In this document: in pieces, positions 8,474 to 16,096 of the stretch
How the letters are laid out: each line of letters starts with the position of its first letter
How positions within the stretch are numbered: the first letter of the stretch is position 1
Source: Verrucomicrobiota bacterium
Lineage (GTDB): Bacteria > Verrucomicrobiota > Verrucomicrobiia > Limisphaerales > Pedosphaeraceae
Direction of reading: 5' to 3'
NCBI GenBank assembly: GCA_021325145.1
Contig: JAJPHR010000056.1
Span: 1 to 64,000 of the forward strand
DNA length: 64,000 nt
Notes under the pieces: model-generated
The model's input: only the letters and a program-made list of their open reading frames with translations
Told to the model about the DNA's origin: nothing
The model's database searches: none
Made by a program: the position numbers and the translations under genes

Positions 8474-8510
8474 AAAGCTGGGAACGGTTAACTGATGAAC
8501 CACCCGAAGC

Positions 8511-11225
8511 ATGAGCGACGACCATCGTCCCAATCCTGACGCCTTGCTTGCCGCCATCCATAAGGAGGAAGCGGCAAAACGGCGCGGTCGATTGAAGGTC
8601 TTCCTCGGCATGTCCCCTGGCGTCGGCAAAACCTACGCCATGCTCGAAGCGGCGCGGCGCGAACTGGCTTCCGGCTGCGACGTGGTCATCGGCTACGTCG
8701 AAACCCATGGACGCAAGGATACCGATGCCCTCGCAGAAGGACTGCCGCAAGTTCCGCGTCGCTCGGTCGATTATCGCGGCGTGGCTCTCACGGAGATGGA
8801 CCTCGACGGCGTATTGGCGCGGCATCCCCAACTGGCGCTCGTGGACGAACTGGCCCACACCAACGCCGCCGGCTCGCGGCACCCCAAACGGTACCAGGAC
8901 GTGCGCGAACTGCTGGACGCGGGCATCGACGTGTTTACCACGCTCAACGTGCAGCACGTGGGCAGCCGCGCCGAGATCGTGCGCGAATTCAGCGGCGCCA
9001 CCATCCAGGAAACCGTGCCGGATTCGGTGCTGGACGACGCGGAAATCGAGCTGGTGGATTTGCCGCCGGGCGAACTTATCAAGCGGCTTGGCGAAGGCAA
9101 AGTGTACTTGGGAGATCGCGCGCAGGCGGCCGCCAACAATTTCTTTCGCGTCGGCAATCTCAATGCGCTCCGCGAGCTGGCCTTGCGGCTGGCGGCGGAA
9201 CACGTCGGTCAGGACTTGCGCCAATTCCTCTCCGCCCGCCAGATTGCCGGTCCCTGGAAAACCGGCCAGCGCTTGCTTGTGGCCATCAGCCCCAGCCCGC
9301 TCTCGGAATCGATGGCGCGCTGGACCCGCCGGCTGGCGGACAATTTGCAAGCGCCCTGGCTGGCCGTCTATGTGGATCTCGGGCACACGCTCTCCGACGC
9401 GGAGCAAACCCGTCTCCAGTCCAACCTCGCGATCGCCCGTGAACTCGGCGCGGAAGTCATCACCACCGCCGGCCAGGATATTGTCGAGGCGCTGCTGCGC
9501 GTGGCGCGCCAGCAAAATGTCACCCAGATCATCGTCGGCAAGCCGGCGGGCCAGCGGCTCCTTGACCGTCTGCGCGGCGGCTCGGCGCTGGGCCGGTTGA
9601 TTCGCGAGAGCGGCGGCATCGATGTCCATTGCGTCCGGGCGGAAGCCACCGAACCAACGCGGCCCAGGAGGTTCTGGCAGCGAGTCCCGCACTCCAGCCA
9701 AAAACAATATGCGACCGCGGCCATAACGATTGGCCTGACGACGGCGCTCAACTTTGCGCTGGGAAACTGGGCGGGGCACGACACGGCCTACATGGTCTCG
9801 CTCGTGTATTTGCTGGCACTGCTCGGCCTTGCGCCTTTTGTTGGACGGGGGCCAATGTTGCTGGCCGCCGCGGCGAGCGCGCTATTGTGGGACTTCTTCT
9901 TTTTGCCGCCGCTATACACCTTCTACATCAACAGCGTTCAGGATGGTTTGATGTTCGGAATGTTTTTTGTCGTGGCGCTGGTGCTCGGCCAGCTTACTTC
10001 GAGGCTGCGCGCGCAACAGGTCGCGGAACGGGAACGCGAGGAGCGCGCCACGGCACTTTACCTGCTGACGCGTGAACTGGCCGAAGGCAAGGATATCGCC
10101 GAACTGCTCGGGGTCGTCATCCGGCAGCTTGGCGACGTTTTCAAATCCGACGTGGCGGTGCTGCTCCCGGAAACCGAGGGCGAAGGCGAATTGATTCCCT
10201 ACCCCTTCGGCACGCTGGACCTTTCCGAAAAGGAAGCGAGCGTGGCCGGCTGGGCGTTCCGCAACGCCAAACCCGCGGGCCGCACCACGGACACGCTGCC
10301 GTCGTCGGAAGCGCTCCACTTGCCGCTCGTCACGCCCACGGGCTGCCTGGGGGTGATCGCGTTGCGCCCGCGCGATGGACGGCAAATGTCGCTGCAACAA
10401 CGCAATCTGCTGGATAGTTTCCTCCGGCAGATTGCGTTGGTGCTTGACCGGCAGCAACTCAGCGAAGCCGACCAGCAGGCCAAGCTGGTGGCCGAGTCCG
10501 AGCGGTTGGGCGAAACGCTGCTCAATTCCGTTTCGCACGAGTTGCGCACTCCCATCGCCATCATCAGTAACGCCTCCGCCAGCCTGAATGACCTGCCCAC
10601 GGAAGCCGAGCCGGCGCTCCGGCGCACCTTGACGAAGGAAATCCACGAGGCCAGTCTGCGTTTGAACCGGCTCGTGCGCAATCTGCTGGACATAACACGC
10701 CTTGAATCCGGTCACGTGAAGCCGAAAATGGAATGGTGCGATGTGTCCGATCTGGTCCACGTTGCGCTCAAAGCCAGCGAAAAAGAACTTGCCCGCCACA
10801 ACGTGCGCACGAATATCGCGGACAAACTGCCGTTGGTGAAAATGGATTTTGTGCTGATGGAACAGGCCTTAAACAATTTGCTCGTGAACGCCGCCGCTTA
10901 CACGCCACCGGGCACGGATGTCGAAGTCAGCGCCCGCGCCGAGAACGGTGAACTCGTCCTGGCCGTGGTTGATCATGGTCCGGGCATTCCGAGCGACAGC
11001 CTGCCGCGGCTCTTCGAAAAGTTTTACCGCGTGCCCGGTTCGCCGGCCGGCGGGACGGGGCTGGGGCTATCGATCGTCAAACAGTTCGTAGAAACGCAAG
11101 GTGGAAAGGTGAGCGCGCGCAACCGGTCCGGTAGCGGAGCGGAGATAACCATTCGGCTGCCGTTGGGCGAACCGCCCAAGGTGGAAACAGAATCCGAGCC
11201 GGCGCTGGCGGGGAGGACCGAATGA
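8511..11225 (+). CDS. kdpD: KdpD, osmosensitive K+ channel histidine kinase
   Basis: A 904-residue membrane sensor kinase. Domain order: the N-terminal KdpD domain with Walker A GMSPGVGKT (about 33-41) and the DELAHTN Walker B region, a universal-stress-like domain (about 250-375), four close membrane helices (about 400-500, DUF4118), a GAF-like domain (about 515-655), HisKA with SVSHELRTP (His near residue 681), and a HATPase_c domain with VDHGPGIP and GGTGLGLSI. It should sense K+ limitation and phosphorylate the KdpE encoded next. A repeat element separates it from kdpC; the ATG has only a weak ribosome-binding site. Confidence 0.96.
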   Translation: MSDDHRPNPDALLAAIHKEEAAKRRGRLKVFLGMSPGVGKTYAMLEAARRELASGCDVVIGYVETHGRKDTDALAEGLPQVPRRSVDYRGVALTEMDLDGVLARHPQLALVDELAHTNAAGSRHPKRYQDVRELLDAGIDVFTTLNVQHVGSRAEIVREFSGATIQETVPDSVLDDAEIELVDLPPGELIKRLGEGKVYLGDRAQAAANNFFRVGNLNALRELALRLAAEHVGQDLRQFLSARQIAGPWKTGQRLLVAISPSPLSESMARWTRRLADNLQAPWLAVYVDLGHTLSDAEQTRLQSNLAIARELGAEVITTAGQDIVEALLRVARQQNVTQIIVGKPAGQRLLDRLRGGSALGRLIRESGGIDVHCVRAEATEPTRPRRFWQRVPHSSQKQYATAAITIGLTTALNFALGNWAGHDTAYMVSLVYLLALLGLAPFVGRGPMLLAAAASALLWDFFFLPPLYTFYINSVQDGLMFGMFFVVALVLGQLTSRLRAQQVAEREREERATALYLLTRELAEGKDIAELLGVVIRQLGDVFKSDVAVLLPETEGEGELIPYPFGTLDLSEKEASVAGWAFRNAKPAGRTTDTLPSSEALHLPLVTPTGCLGVIALRPRDGRQMSLQQRNLLDSFLRQIALVLDRQQLSEADQQAKLVAESERLGETLLNSVSHELRTPIAIISNASASLNDLPTEAEPALRRTLTKEIHEASLRLNRLVRNLLDITRLESGHVKPKMEWCDVSDLVHVALKASEKELARHNVRTNIADKLPLVKMDFVLMEQALNNLLVNAAAYTPPGTDVEVSARAENGELVLAVVDHGPGIPSDSLPRLFEKFYRVPGSPAGGTGLGLSIVKQFVETQGGKVSARNRSGSGAEITIRLPLGEPPKVETESEPALAGRTE

Positions 11226-11286
11226 AGGGTAAAATTTCCTGCCCAGACGCGGAGCGCAGAGCTCCGCACCTCACTAAAGGGTTACG

Positions 11287-11997
11287 ATGAAAGAACCCAC
11301 AACCAACCCAATGATTGCGCTCGTCATTGACGACGAAATACAATTGCGCCGACTGCTGCGATTGAATCTCGAAGGGGCCGGTTACAAAGTCTTCGAAGCG
11401 CCCAGTGGGCAGGAAGGATTGGCGGAAGCCGCGCAGCGCCGGCCGGATGTCGTAATCCTCGATCTTGGCTTGCCTGACATGGAGGGTCTCACCGTCTTGA
11501 AGCGGCTGCGGGAATGGAGCCGGGTACCGGTGATCGTCCTCACGGTTCGTGACCGCGAGGCGGACAAGATTGCCGCGCTGGACCTTGGAGCCGATGATTA
11601 CGTCACCAAGCCGTTCAGCACGGGAGAACTCCTGGCGCGGTTACGCGCGGCCCAGCGCCATACTCAGCCCACAGCGGAAGCCAGCGTCTTTCGTTCCGGA
11701 AACCTTGAAGTGGATCTGATCAAACGCGTTGTCACCGTCAAGAATGCCGAGGTCAAGTTGACCGCGACGGAATACGCACTGCTTCGCTTTTTCGTGCAGC
11801 ACGCCGGTAAAGTACTCACGCAAAAGCACATCATGCGCGAAGTCTGGGGGCCGAATTACGAGGGTCAAACGCATTACCTGCGCGTTTACATGAGCCATCT
11901 CCGCGAGAAGCTGGAAGCCGATCCCGCCAAGCCGGAGTTGTTCATCACTGAACCGGGGATTGGCTACCGGCTGGTGGTAAAGAGCGACGGGGGATGA
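11287..11997 (+). CDS. kdpE: KdpE, response regulator of kdp (copy 1)
   Basis: A 236-residue OmpR/PhoB-type regulator. The receiver domain has acidic residues IDDE, phosphoacceptor Asp59 in ILDLGLPD, the Thr of VLTVRDR and the Lys of VTKPF. The C-terminal winged helix (about 135-230) ends with the typical GIGYRL. It should activate kdp transcription when phosphorylated by KdpD, probably at the T-rich repeats before both kdp clusters. The 61-bp gap after kdpD contains a small hairpin (GCGGAGC/GCTCCGC) and GGG upstream of the ATG. Confidence 0.96.
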   Translation: MKEPTTNPMIALVIDDEIQLRRLLRLNLEGAGYKVFEAPSGQEGLAEAAQRRPDVVILDLGLPDMEGLTVLKRLREWSRVPVIVLTVRDREADKIAALDLGADDYVTKPFSTGELLARLRAAQRHTQPTAEASVFRSGNLEVDLIKRVVTVKNAEVKLTATEYALLRFFVQHAGKVLTQKHIMREVWGPNYEGQTHYLRVYMSHLREKLEADPAKPELFITEPGIGYRLVVKSDGG

Positions 11998-12086
11998 TGA
12001 TCAAATGGATCGCGGCCCGGCTGCACACGGGCAGTCGGACGCGGGTGAACCATCTGCTATACTGGCAGCGTAAGAAAGTGAAATGA
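11997..12086 (+). pseudogene. probable C-terminal remnant of a REP-associated (RAYT-like) transposase
   Basis: A 29-codon frame overlapping the kdpE stop reads MIKWIAARLHTGSRTRVNHL then LYWQRKKVK. The pattern [KR]WIAxRLxMG-x(3-6)-V-x-x-LL resembles, from memory, the C-terminal tail of Y1-type REP-associated transposases. It is followed by GACAAATACTACAATACTAG and GAACCGACCCC, a sequence I associate with the ends of such elements. No upstream transposase part remains. Tentative. Confidence 0.4.
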
Positions 12087-12153
12087 TGGCGCATGACAAA
12101 TACTACAATACTAGGAACCGACCCCATTTATTAATCTAAATAAAAATCTACAA

Positions 12154-12441
12154 ATGATAGCGTACCGCAGTTACTATGGTAAGACCCTCGGCGTTGACGG
12201 ATACGGCCATATTGGAGTTAGAGATGGATTTGGTTTCTTCGGTGAACGCGAAATCGCATACAACGGGCTCCATGTGGGCGGGTTGGTAAACGGCATCGCT
12301 TATGACAACAAGGTGCCCTTCGGCGTTCCACAAAACATGTGGGAAGACTTTCGATATTATGTCATCGCCCTGCCCCAGCATGAAGAACTTACATTGAGAC
12401 AGTCGGCCGACAAGGGGCATGGGGAAATTACTATCAAATAG
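12154..12441 (+). CDS. hypothetical protein (lower-GC accessory pair, gene 1)
   Basis: A 95-residue protein without signal peptide or membrane helix, rich in Gly/Tyr near the N-terminus (SYYGKTLGVDGYGHIGVRDG). I do not recognise the family. The ATG has no clear ribosome-binding site. Codon and base use are more AT-rich than in neighbours. With the next gene, which starts 3 bp after its stop, it forms a likely co-transcribed pair beside a transposase remnant; this suggests horizontal gain. Such small paired genes include toxin-antitoxin and orphan immunity genes, but nothing here proves that. Confidence 0.5.
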   Translation: MIAYRSYYGKTLGVDGYGHIGVRDGFGFFGEREIAYNGLHVGGLVNGIAYDNKVPFGVPQNMWEDFRYYVIALPQHEELTLRQSADKGHGEITIK

Positions 12442-12444
12442 TTT

Positions 12445-12747
12445 ATGGATACCTTTGAAATCATTGAGAAAATCAGGAGTAGACCTGGCATGTATTTGAT
12501 GGAGGCGAAGTCGCTAAAGCACGTCTGCTCATTTCTCGTCGGCTACCAGTGCGGGAGAGCAGGCGCTTCGGAAAAGATTGAAGATCAGCGGTATATGCAG
12601 TTTCATGCATGGCTGGCCAAGCGTCTGGCATACGAAGGTACGGCAATGAGTTGGCACACTGTGATCCTTAAAAAAGCCGGCAACGATGGAAGGGCGTACG
12701 AATTGTTTTTTGCCCTGCTTGAAGAATTTAAAGAGCAAAGTGAATGA
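12445..12747 (+). CDS. hypothetical protein (lower-GC accessory pair, gene 2)
   Basis: A 100-residue, probably helical soluble protein. Its N-terminus, FEIIEKIRSRPGMYLMEAKS followed by LKHVCSFLVGY, matches a pattern (I-x-x-RPxMYL-x(4)-SL-x(4)-FL-x-GY) that I recall from small uncharacterised proteins in polymorphic-toxin immunity and accessory loci. It starts 3 bp after the preceding stop without a visible ribosome-binding site, consistent with translational coupling. Function unassigned. Confidence 0.55.
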   Translation: MDTFEIIEKIRSRPGMYLMEAKSLKHVCSFLVGYQCGRAGASEKIEDQRYMQFHAWLAKRLAYEGTAMSWHTVILKKAGNDGRAYELFFALLEEFKEQSE

Positions 12748-13013
12748 TTGATGCGTGCATCCGCCCAGTGAACCCCAACCGGTGGGTGCGTTTTGATTCG
12801 CTTCCTGTTGTGGCCAGCGGTTTGCGCATTGGTCAGGACGGCTTAGCTGATGAGTGGGACGGGTAAAGGGAGGGGTATATAATAAAAACACCAAGCTCCA
12901 AGGTCCGAATTCCAGGCGCTCGCTCTCCCAGGAGTGACAAATCCTGATCAGGACCTGACTCCAATGCGGAGTTCAGAATGCGGGATGCGAAACAGGAAAC
13001 AGGGCCTCGCAGT
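12748..13013. other. intergenic, no gene seen
   Basis: The 266-bp gap lies between the accessory pair and the convergent hemQ-like gene. It contains CACCAAGCTCCAAGGTCC (about 12891-12908), a fragment of the AATGTCCAA-type repeats, and a GATCAGGACCTGACTCC stretch near 12946. No terminator with a clear T-run was found. Confidence 0.4.
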
Positions 13014-13835
13014 TCAAAGCCGCAGATGTTCCCAGAGAGCAGCGGGTTGCAGCCGGAGGTTCACGTAAAAGGGACCGAATTCACCGTAGCGGGCGGTGAC
13101 TTCGTCGAAACGCATTTCGTAAACGATTTCCTTCAAGGCATCGATCTGGTGGGCCATCAACGTGACGCCCCACTCCCATTCGTCCAGGCCGGTGGAGCCG
13201 GTGATGAGTTGGGAGACGCGTCCGGCGAACTTGCGGCCCACGCGCGCGTGACCGCCCATGAGCCGTTTGCGAGTCGCGAAGTCCAGCATGTACCAGTTAT
13301 AGGCGTCGGTGGTGGCGCGGCGTTTGCTCATGGGATAAAAGCCCATGACCTCCCAATCCGGCATTTCGGGATACAGCCGATAATGTTCGTAATCAGCGCG
13401 GCGCTTGTTGGATTCCGCCATCCGGGTTTTGAATTCGTCGCTGTCAGGCGAAAGTTTTTCCTGCTGAACGAGCATTTGCCGGCTCTCTTCCTCCGTGGGC
13501 ATGTATTCGGAAAGTTCCGTGACGCTCAGGTAGCTGAAAACGGGTTGGAGCGCGCCCGGCGGGAAACCGGCCTCGAGGTCCCGGTGCATTTGCGCGACCT
13601 GGCCGAGTTCGGCGGCTTGCAGCATGAACACCAGATCGGCTTTGCCGCCCACGTTGGCATAACAAGTCAGGCGCGGCTGGCAGGGATTCGCGTTGGCGGC
13701 GCACAGCGCTTCCAGTTTGGCCCGCGCTCCCGTCGATTCGGCGGGACTCAACTGCGACCAGCGCACGCGGTCAATCCGATAAAACAAGTGCATCACATGG
13801 ATGCCTTGGTTCAACTTGACCGGGGGAAGACTCAT
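13014..13835 (-). CDS. hemQ: HemQ-like coproheme decarboxylase / chlorite dismutase family protein
   Basis: A 273-residue member of the chlorite dismutase-like superfamily. The C-terminal half has the HemQ pattern: YPMSKRR, YNWYMLDFATRKRLM, GGHARVGRKFAG (likely heme-ligand His), GSTGLDEWEWGVTLMAH and RFDEVTARYGEFGPFYV. HemQ/ChdC removes two propionate groups from coproheme to make heme b with H2O2. An insertion-rich middle (about 100-150) separates the two ferredoxin-like halves. No other heme genes are nearby. A true chlorite dismutase is less likely because the YPMSK block fits HemQ. Confidence 0.85.
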   Translation of the reverse strand: MSLPPVKLNQGIHVMHLFYRIDRVRWSQLSPAESTGARAKLEALCAANANPCQPRLTCYANVGGKADLVFMLQAAELGQVAQMHRDLEAGFPPGALQPVFSYLSVTELSEYMPTEEESRQMLVQQEKLSPDSDEFKTRMAESNKRRADYEHYRLYPEMPDWEVMGFYPMSKRRATTDAYNWYMLDFATRKRLMGGHARVGRKFAGRVSQLITGSTGLDEWEWGVTLMAHQIDALKEIVYEMRFDEVTARYGEFGPFYVNLRLQPAALWEHLRL

Positions 13836-13895
13836 AAATGGCTGAGGTGGTGGCTGATAATTAAATTAAACTTGAGAGACAAACCCGGGCTCCGA

Positions 13896-14270
13896 TCAAT
13901 CCAATTGAAGGGCCTGCTGAAGAAACTGCTCCAGGTGCGTCAGGACTGCAACCTCGTTGACCACCAAGCTCGCTCCCGCATCACGGGCCGCTTGCTGGAG
14001 CGCGGTGTCCTTTTCGTCCGTGAAAGCGATCACCGGCACATGGCTGGTGGCAGGGTTCTTTTTGAGTTGGATGATCGCGTCGGCGACATTGCCGCGCGTG
14101 GCCAACAGGTCGGCCACGACCAGCATCGGCTTCTCCTGCTCGGCGCACGCGACCAGCGCGTTGGGCGCGGTCACCGTGAGGACGCGATAACCCAAATCTT
14201 GCAGGCGATTGACCAATTTGCTGCCGGGCAGCAATTTTTCATATAAAACAATCGCCAACGGTTGCGTCAT
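13896..14270 (-). CDS. degenerate response-regulator receiver-like protein
   Basis: A 124-residue single domain with the alternating alpha/beta pattern of CheY-like receivers: IVLYEKLLPGSKLVNRLQDL, a central VVADL Asp, and VIAFTDEKD. The acidic pair near the N-terminus is replaced (VLYEK) and the conserved Lys of the last strand is missing (VVNEVAV). It may bind partners without phosphotransfer. It lies downstream of nothing obvious and upstream of hemQ on the same strand (60 bp apart). Confidence 0.65.
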   Translation of the reverse strand: MTQPLAIVLYEKLLPGSKLVNRLQDLGYRVLTVTAPNALVACAEQEKPMLVVADLLATRGNVADAIIQLKKNPATSHVPVIAFTDEKDTALQQAARDAGASLVVNEVAVLTHLEQFLQQALQLD

Positions 14271-14534
14271 ATCGCCAGTCTGGAACAGGCGGGGGGAAAT
14301 TGCAAAAAAAATCCCCGGCTAGAGGCACGGCGTCAGTGAAGAGAGGAACGCAGGCGTCCGACTGCTCGCCCAAGTGAGGCATTCTCAAGCAAAAGCTGGA
14401 GTTTTGCGCTCCGGCAACATCGGCCGATTGGCTGTACAGATTTATCTTTACGGGCCACTTGAAAATCGCGAATCAGCGCTCGGAATCCGCTTGAAACGGC
14501 TGTGCCCCAATGGGTTCCGTGACACAAATGGAAC

Positions 14535-14563
14535 TTGACTTGCGGACAAGGGGAACTTATTTT
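14535..14563 (+). promoter_or_regulatory. predicted sigma-70 promoter of the nusA operon
   Basis: TTGACT (14535-14540), a 17-bp spacer and TATTTT (14558-14563). Transcription would start near 14570, giving a leader of about 98 nt before the nusA ATG. Confidence 0.65.
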
Positions 14564-14603
14564 TACTACAACGATATAGATGGCTGGCTCCTGCCAGCGC
14601 GCC

Positions 14604-14634
14604 AAGTCGGAAGATTAAATCTGCCGACTTTTTT
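14604..14634 (+). terminator. attenuator-like hairpin in the nusA leader
   Basis: AAGTCGG (14604-14610) pairs with CCGACTT (14624-14630); an inner AGATT/AATCT pairing extends the stem. A run of six T (14629-14634) follows. It lies between the predicted promoter and the nusA start, so it could terminate transcription before the operon. NusA affects pausing and termination, so autoregulation is plausible; that part is inference. Confidence 0.6.
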
Positions 14635-14667
14635 GTTCCTCTTGATGGGGAATTTTGTACGAACGTT

Positions 14668-15975
14668 ATGAACGCAGAATTTTTGACAGTCCTGGAATTC
14701 TGGGAGCGCGAGAAGGGCATTAATCGTGGGGTGCTCGTTGCTGCCGTGGAAGAGGCGTTGCTGTCCGCCGCCAAAAAGGCGGTCGGGCCAGCGCGTGATC
14801 TGCGTTGTGCCATCGACCCTAAAACGGGTGATATCAAAGCTTTTGCCAAACTGGTGGTGTCGGAGAAAGTGCTGTCGAAACACGATCAGATCACGGTGTT
14901 TGACGCCCGCCGGATCAAACCGGATGCGCAATTGGGCGAGGAAATCGAAGTTGAAGTGACTCCCGCCGGGTTTGGTCGAATCGCGACGCAATACGCCAAG
15001 CAGTCGTTGATGCAGCACATCCGCCGGGCGGAGAAGCAACTCATTTTCACCGAGTTCAAAGATCGCGTGGGAGACATCATCAGCGGCGTGGTGCGGCGAT
15101 TCGAGCGTTCGGACGTCAGCGTGGACTTGGGCAAATACGAGGCCTTGTTGCCAAACCGCGAGCGCGTGCCGACCGAGGAATATCAGATTGGCGAGCGCAT
15201 TCGCTGCTATGTGAAGGCGGTGGAGAATGGCGCCCATGGACCGGAAATCATTCTGTCGCGCGCTGATCCGCGGTTTGTTATCAAGCTGTTTCAACTGGAA
15301 GTTTCCGAGATCAACGATGGCACCATCGAGATCAAAGGCATCGCCCGCGAACCCGGTTTCCGGACGAAGCTGGCGGTTTATACCCGCGACGACAAGGTGG
15401 ATCCTGTCGGCGCTTGCGTGGGTTTGCGCGGGCAGCGGGTGAAGAACATTGTTCGCGAGTTGAACAATGAGAAAGTGGACATCATCCGCTGGGACCCAAA
15501 CATCAAGGTGTTCCTGACCAACGCGCTGGCGCCCGCTCAATTGAAGTCGTTTGAAGTCGATGAAGCCGCTCATCGCGTGCGGATCGTTGTGAGCGAGGAC
15601 CAGCTTTCGCTGGCGATTGGCAAGCGCGGTCAGAACGCACGGTTGTCCTCGAAATTGACCGGTTGGCAGGTGGACATCGAACCGGAAGTCGTGGTCACGG
15701 TGGGCTTTGAGGAAAAAGTGGCGCAGGCGATCAAGACGCTGGCAGCCATCCCCGGCATCACACAGGCACAGGCGGATGTCCTGGTCCATCACGGCTTGAC
15801 CCGGCTGGAAGATTTGGTGCAGGCGGACGAAAGTGACCTGGCTGACATCCCGCAGATAGGCGATCAGGCGGGAACCATCATGGCTGCCGTGCGCGCTGAA
15901 GCCGCCCGCCGCAAGCTCAAACTGGGTGATTCCGGCGAGGGTAACCGGCCGGAGAATCCCAGCGCGCCCGAATGA
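14668..15975 (+). CDS. nusA: transcription termination/antitermination factor NusA
   Basis: A 435-residue RNA polymerase-binding factor. It has the N-terminal polymerase-binding domain (1-125), an S1 domain (about 133-200: GDIISGVVRRFERSDVSVDL), KH domains (about 200-345) with GACVGLRGQRVKNI and LAIGKRGQNARL, and a C-terminal helix-hairpin-helix region (about 360-420, IPGITQAQADVLVHHGL). It opens a translation/RNA-metabolism cluster (infB, rbfA, nrnA, truB, ribF), the classic bacterial order apart from missing rimP and ylxR. Confidence 0.97.
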   Translation: MNAEFLTVLEFWEREKGINRGVLVAAVEEALLSAAKKAVGPARDLRCAIDPKTGDIKAFAKLVVSEKVLSKHDQITVFDARRIKPDAQLGEEIEVEVTPAGFGRIATQYAKQSLMQHIRRAEKQLIFTEFKDRVGDIISGVVRRFERSDVSVDLGKYEALLPNRERVPTEEYQIGERIRCYVKAVENGAHGPEIILSRADPRFVIKLFQLEVSEINDGTIEIKGIAREPGFRTKLAVYTRDDKVDPVGACVGLRGQRVKNIVRELNNEKVDIIRWDPNIKVFLTNALAPAQLKSFEVDEAAHRVRIVVSEDQLSLAIGKRGQNARLSSKLTGWQVDIEPEVVVTVGFEEKVAQAIKTLAAIPGITQAQADVLVHHGLTRLEDLVQADESDLADIPQIGDQAGTIMAAVRAEAARRKLKLGDSGEGNRPENPSAPE

Positions 15976-16096
15976 GCCCTCGGCGGCTTGAAATTAGACT
16001 CGGATGTACTGGAACAGAAGACAGCCTTATGTTAGGTTATTAAACATATGAAGGCTTGGTGGCAGTTTTGGCCTGAAGTTGACGATCATATAGATT

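Larger units (their letters stand above)
14271..14667. other. intergenic region holding the nusA leader
   Basis: The 397-bp gap has no gene. The first 250 bp show nothing recognisable. The last 135 bp contain a sigma-70-type promoter and an intrinsic-terminator-like hairpin described separately. The rimP gene, commonly just before nusA, is absent here. Confidence 0.5.

Noticed and set aside
13014..13835. Chlorite dismutase as the function of the HemQ-like gene
   Set aside because: The YPMSK block and the overall pattern fit the coproheme decarboxylase group; nothing nearby suggests chlorate respiration.
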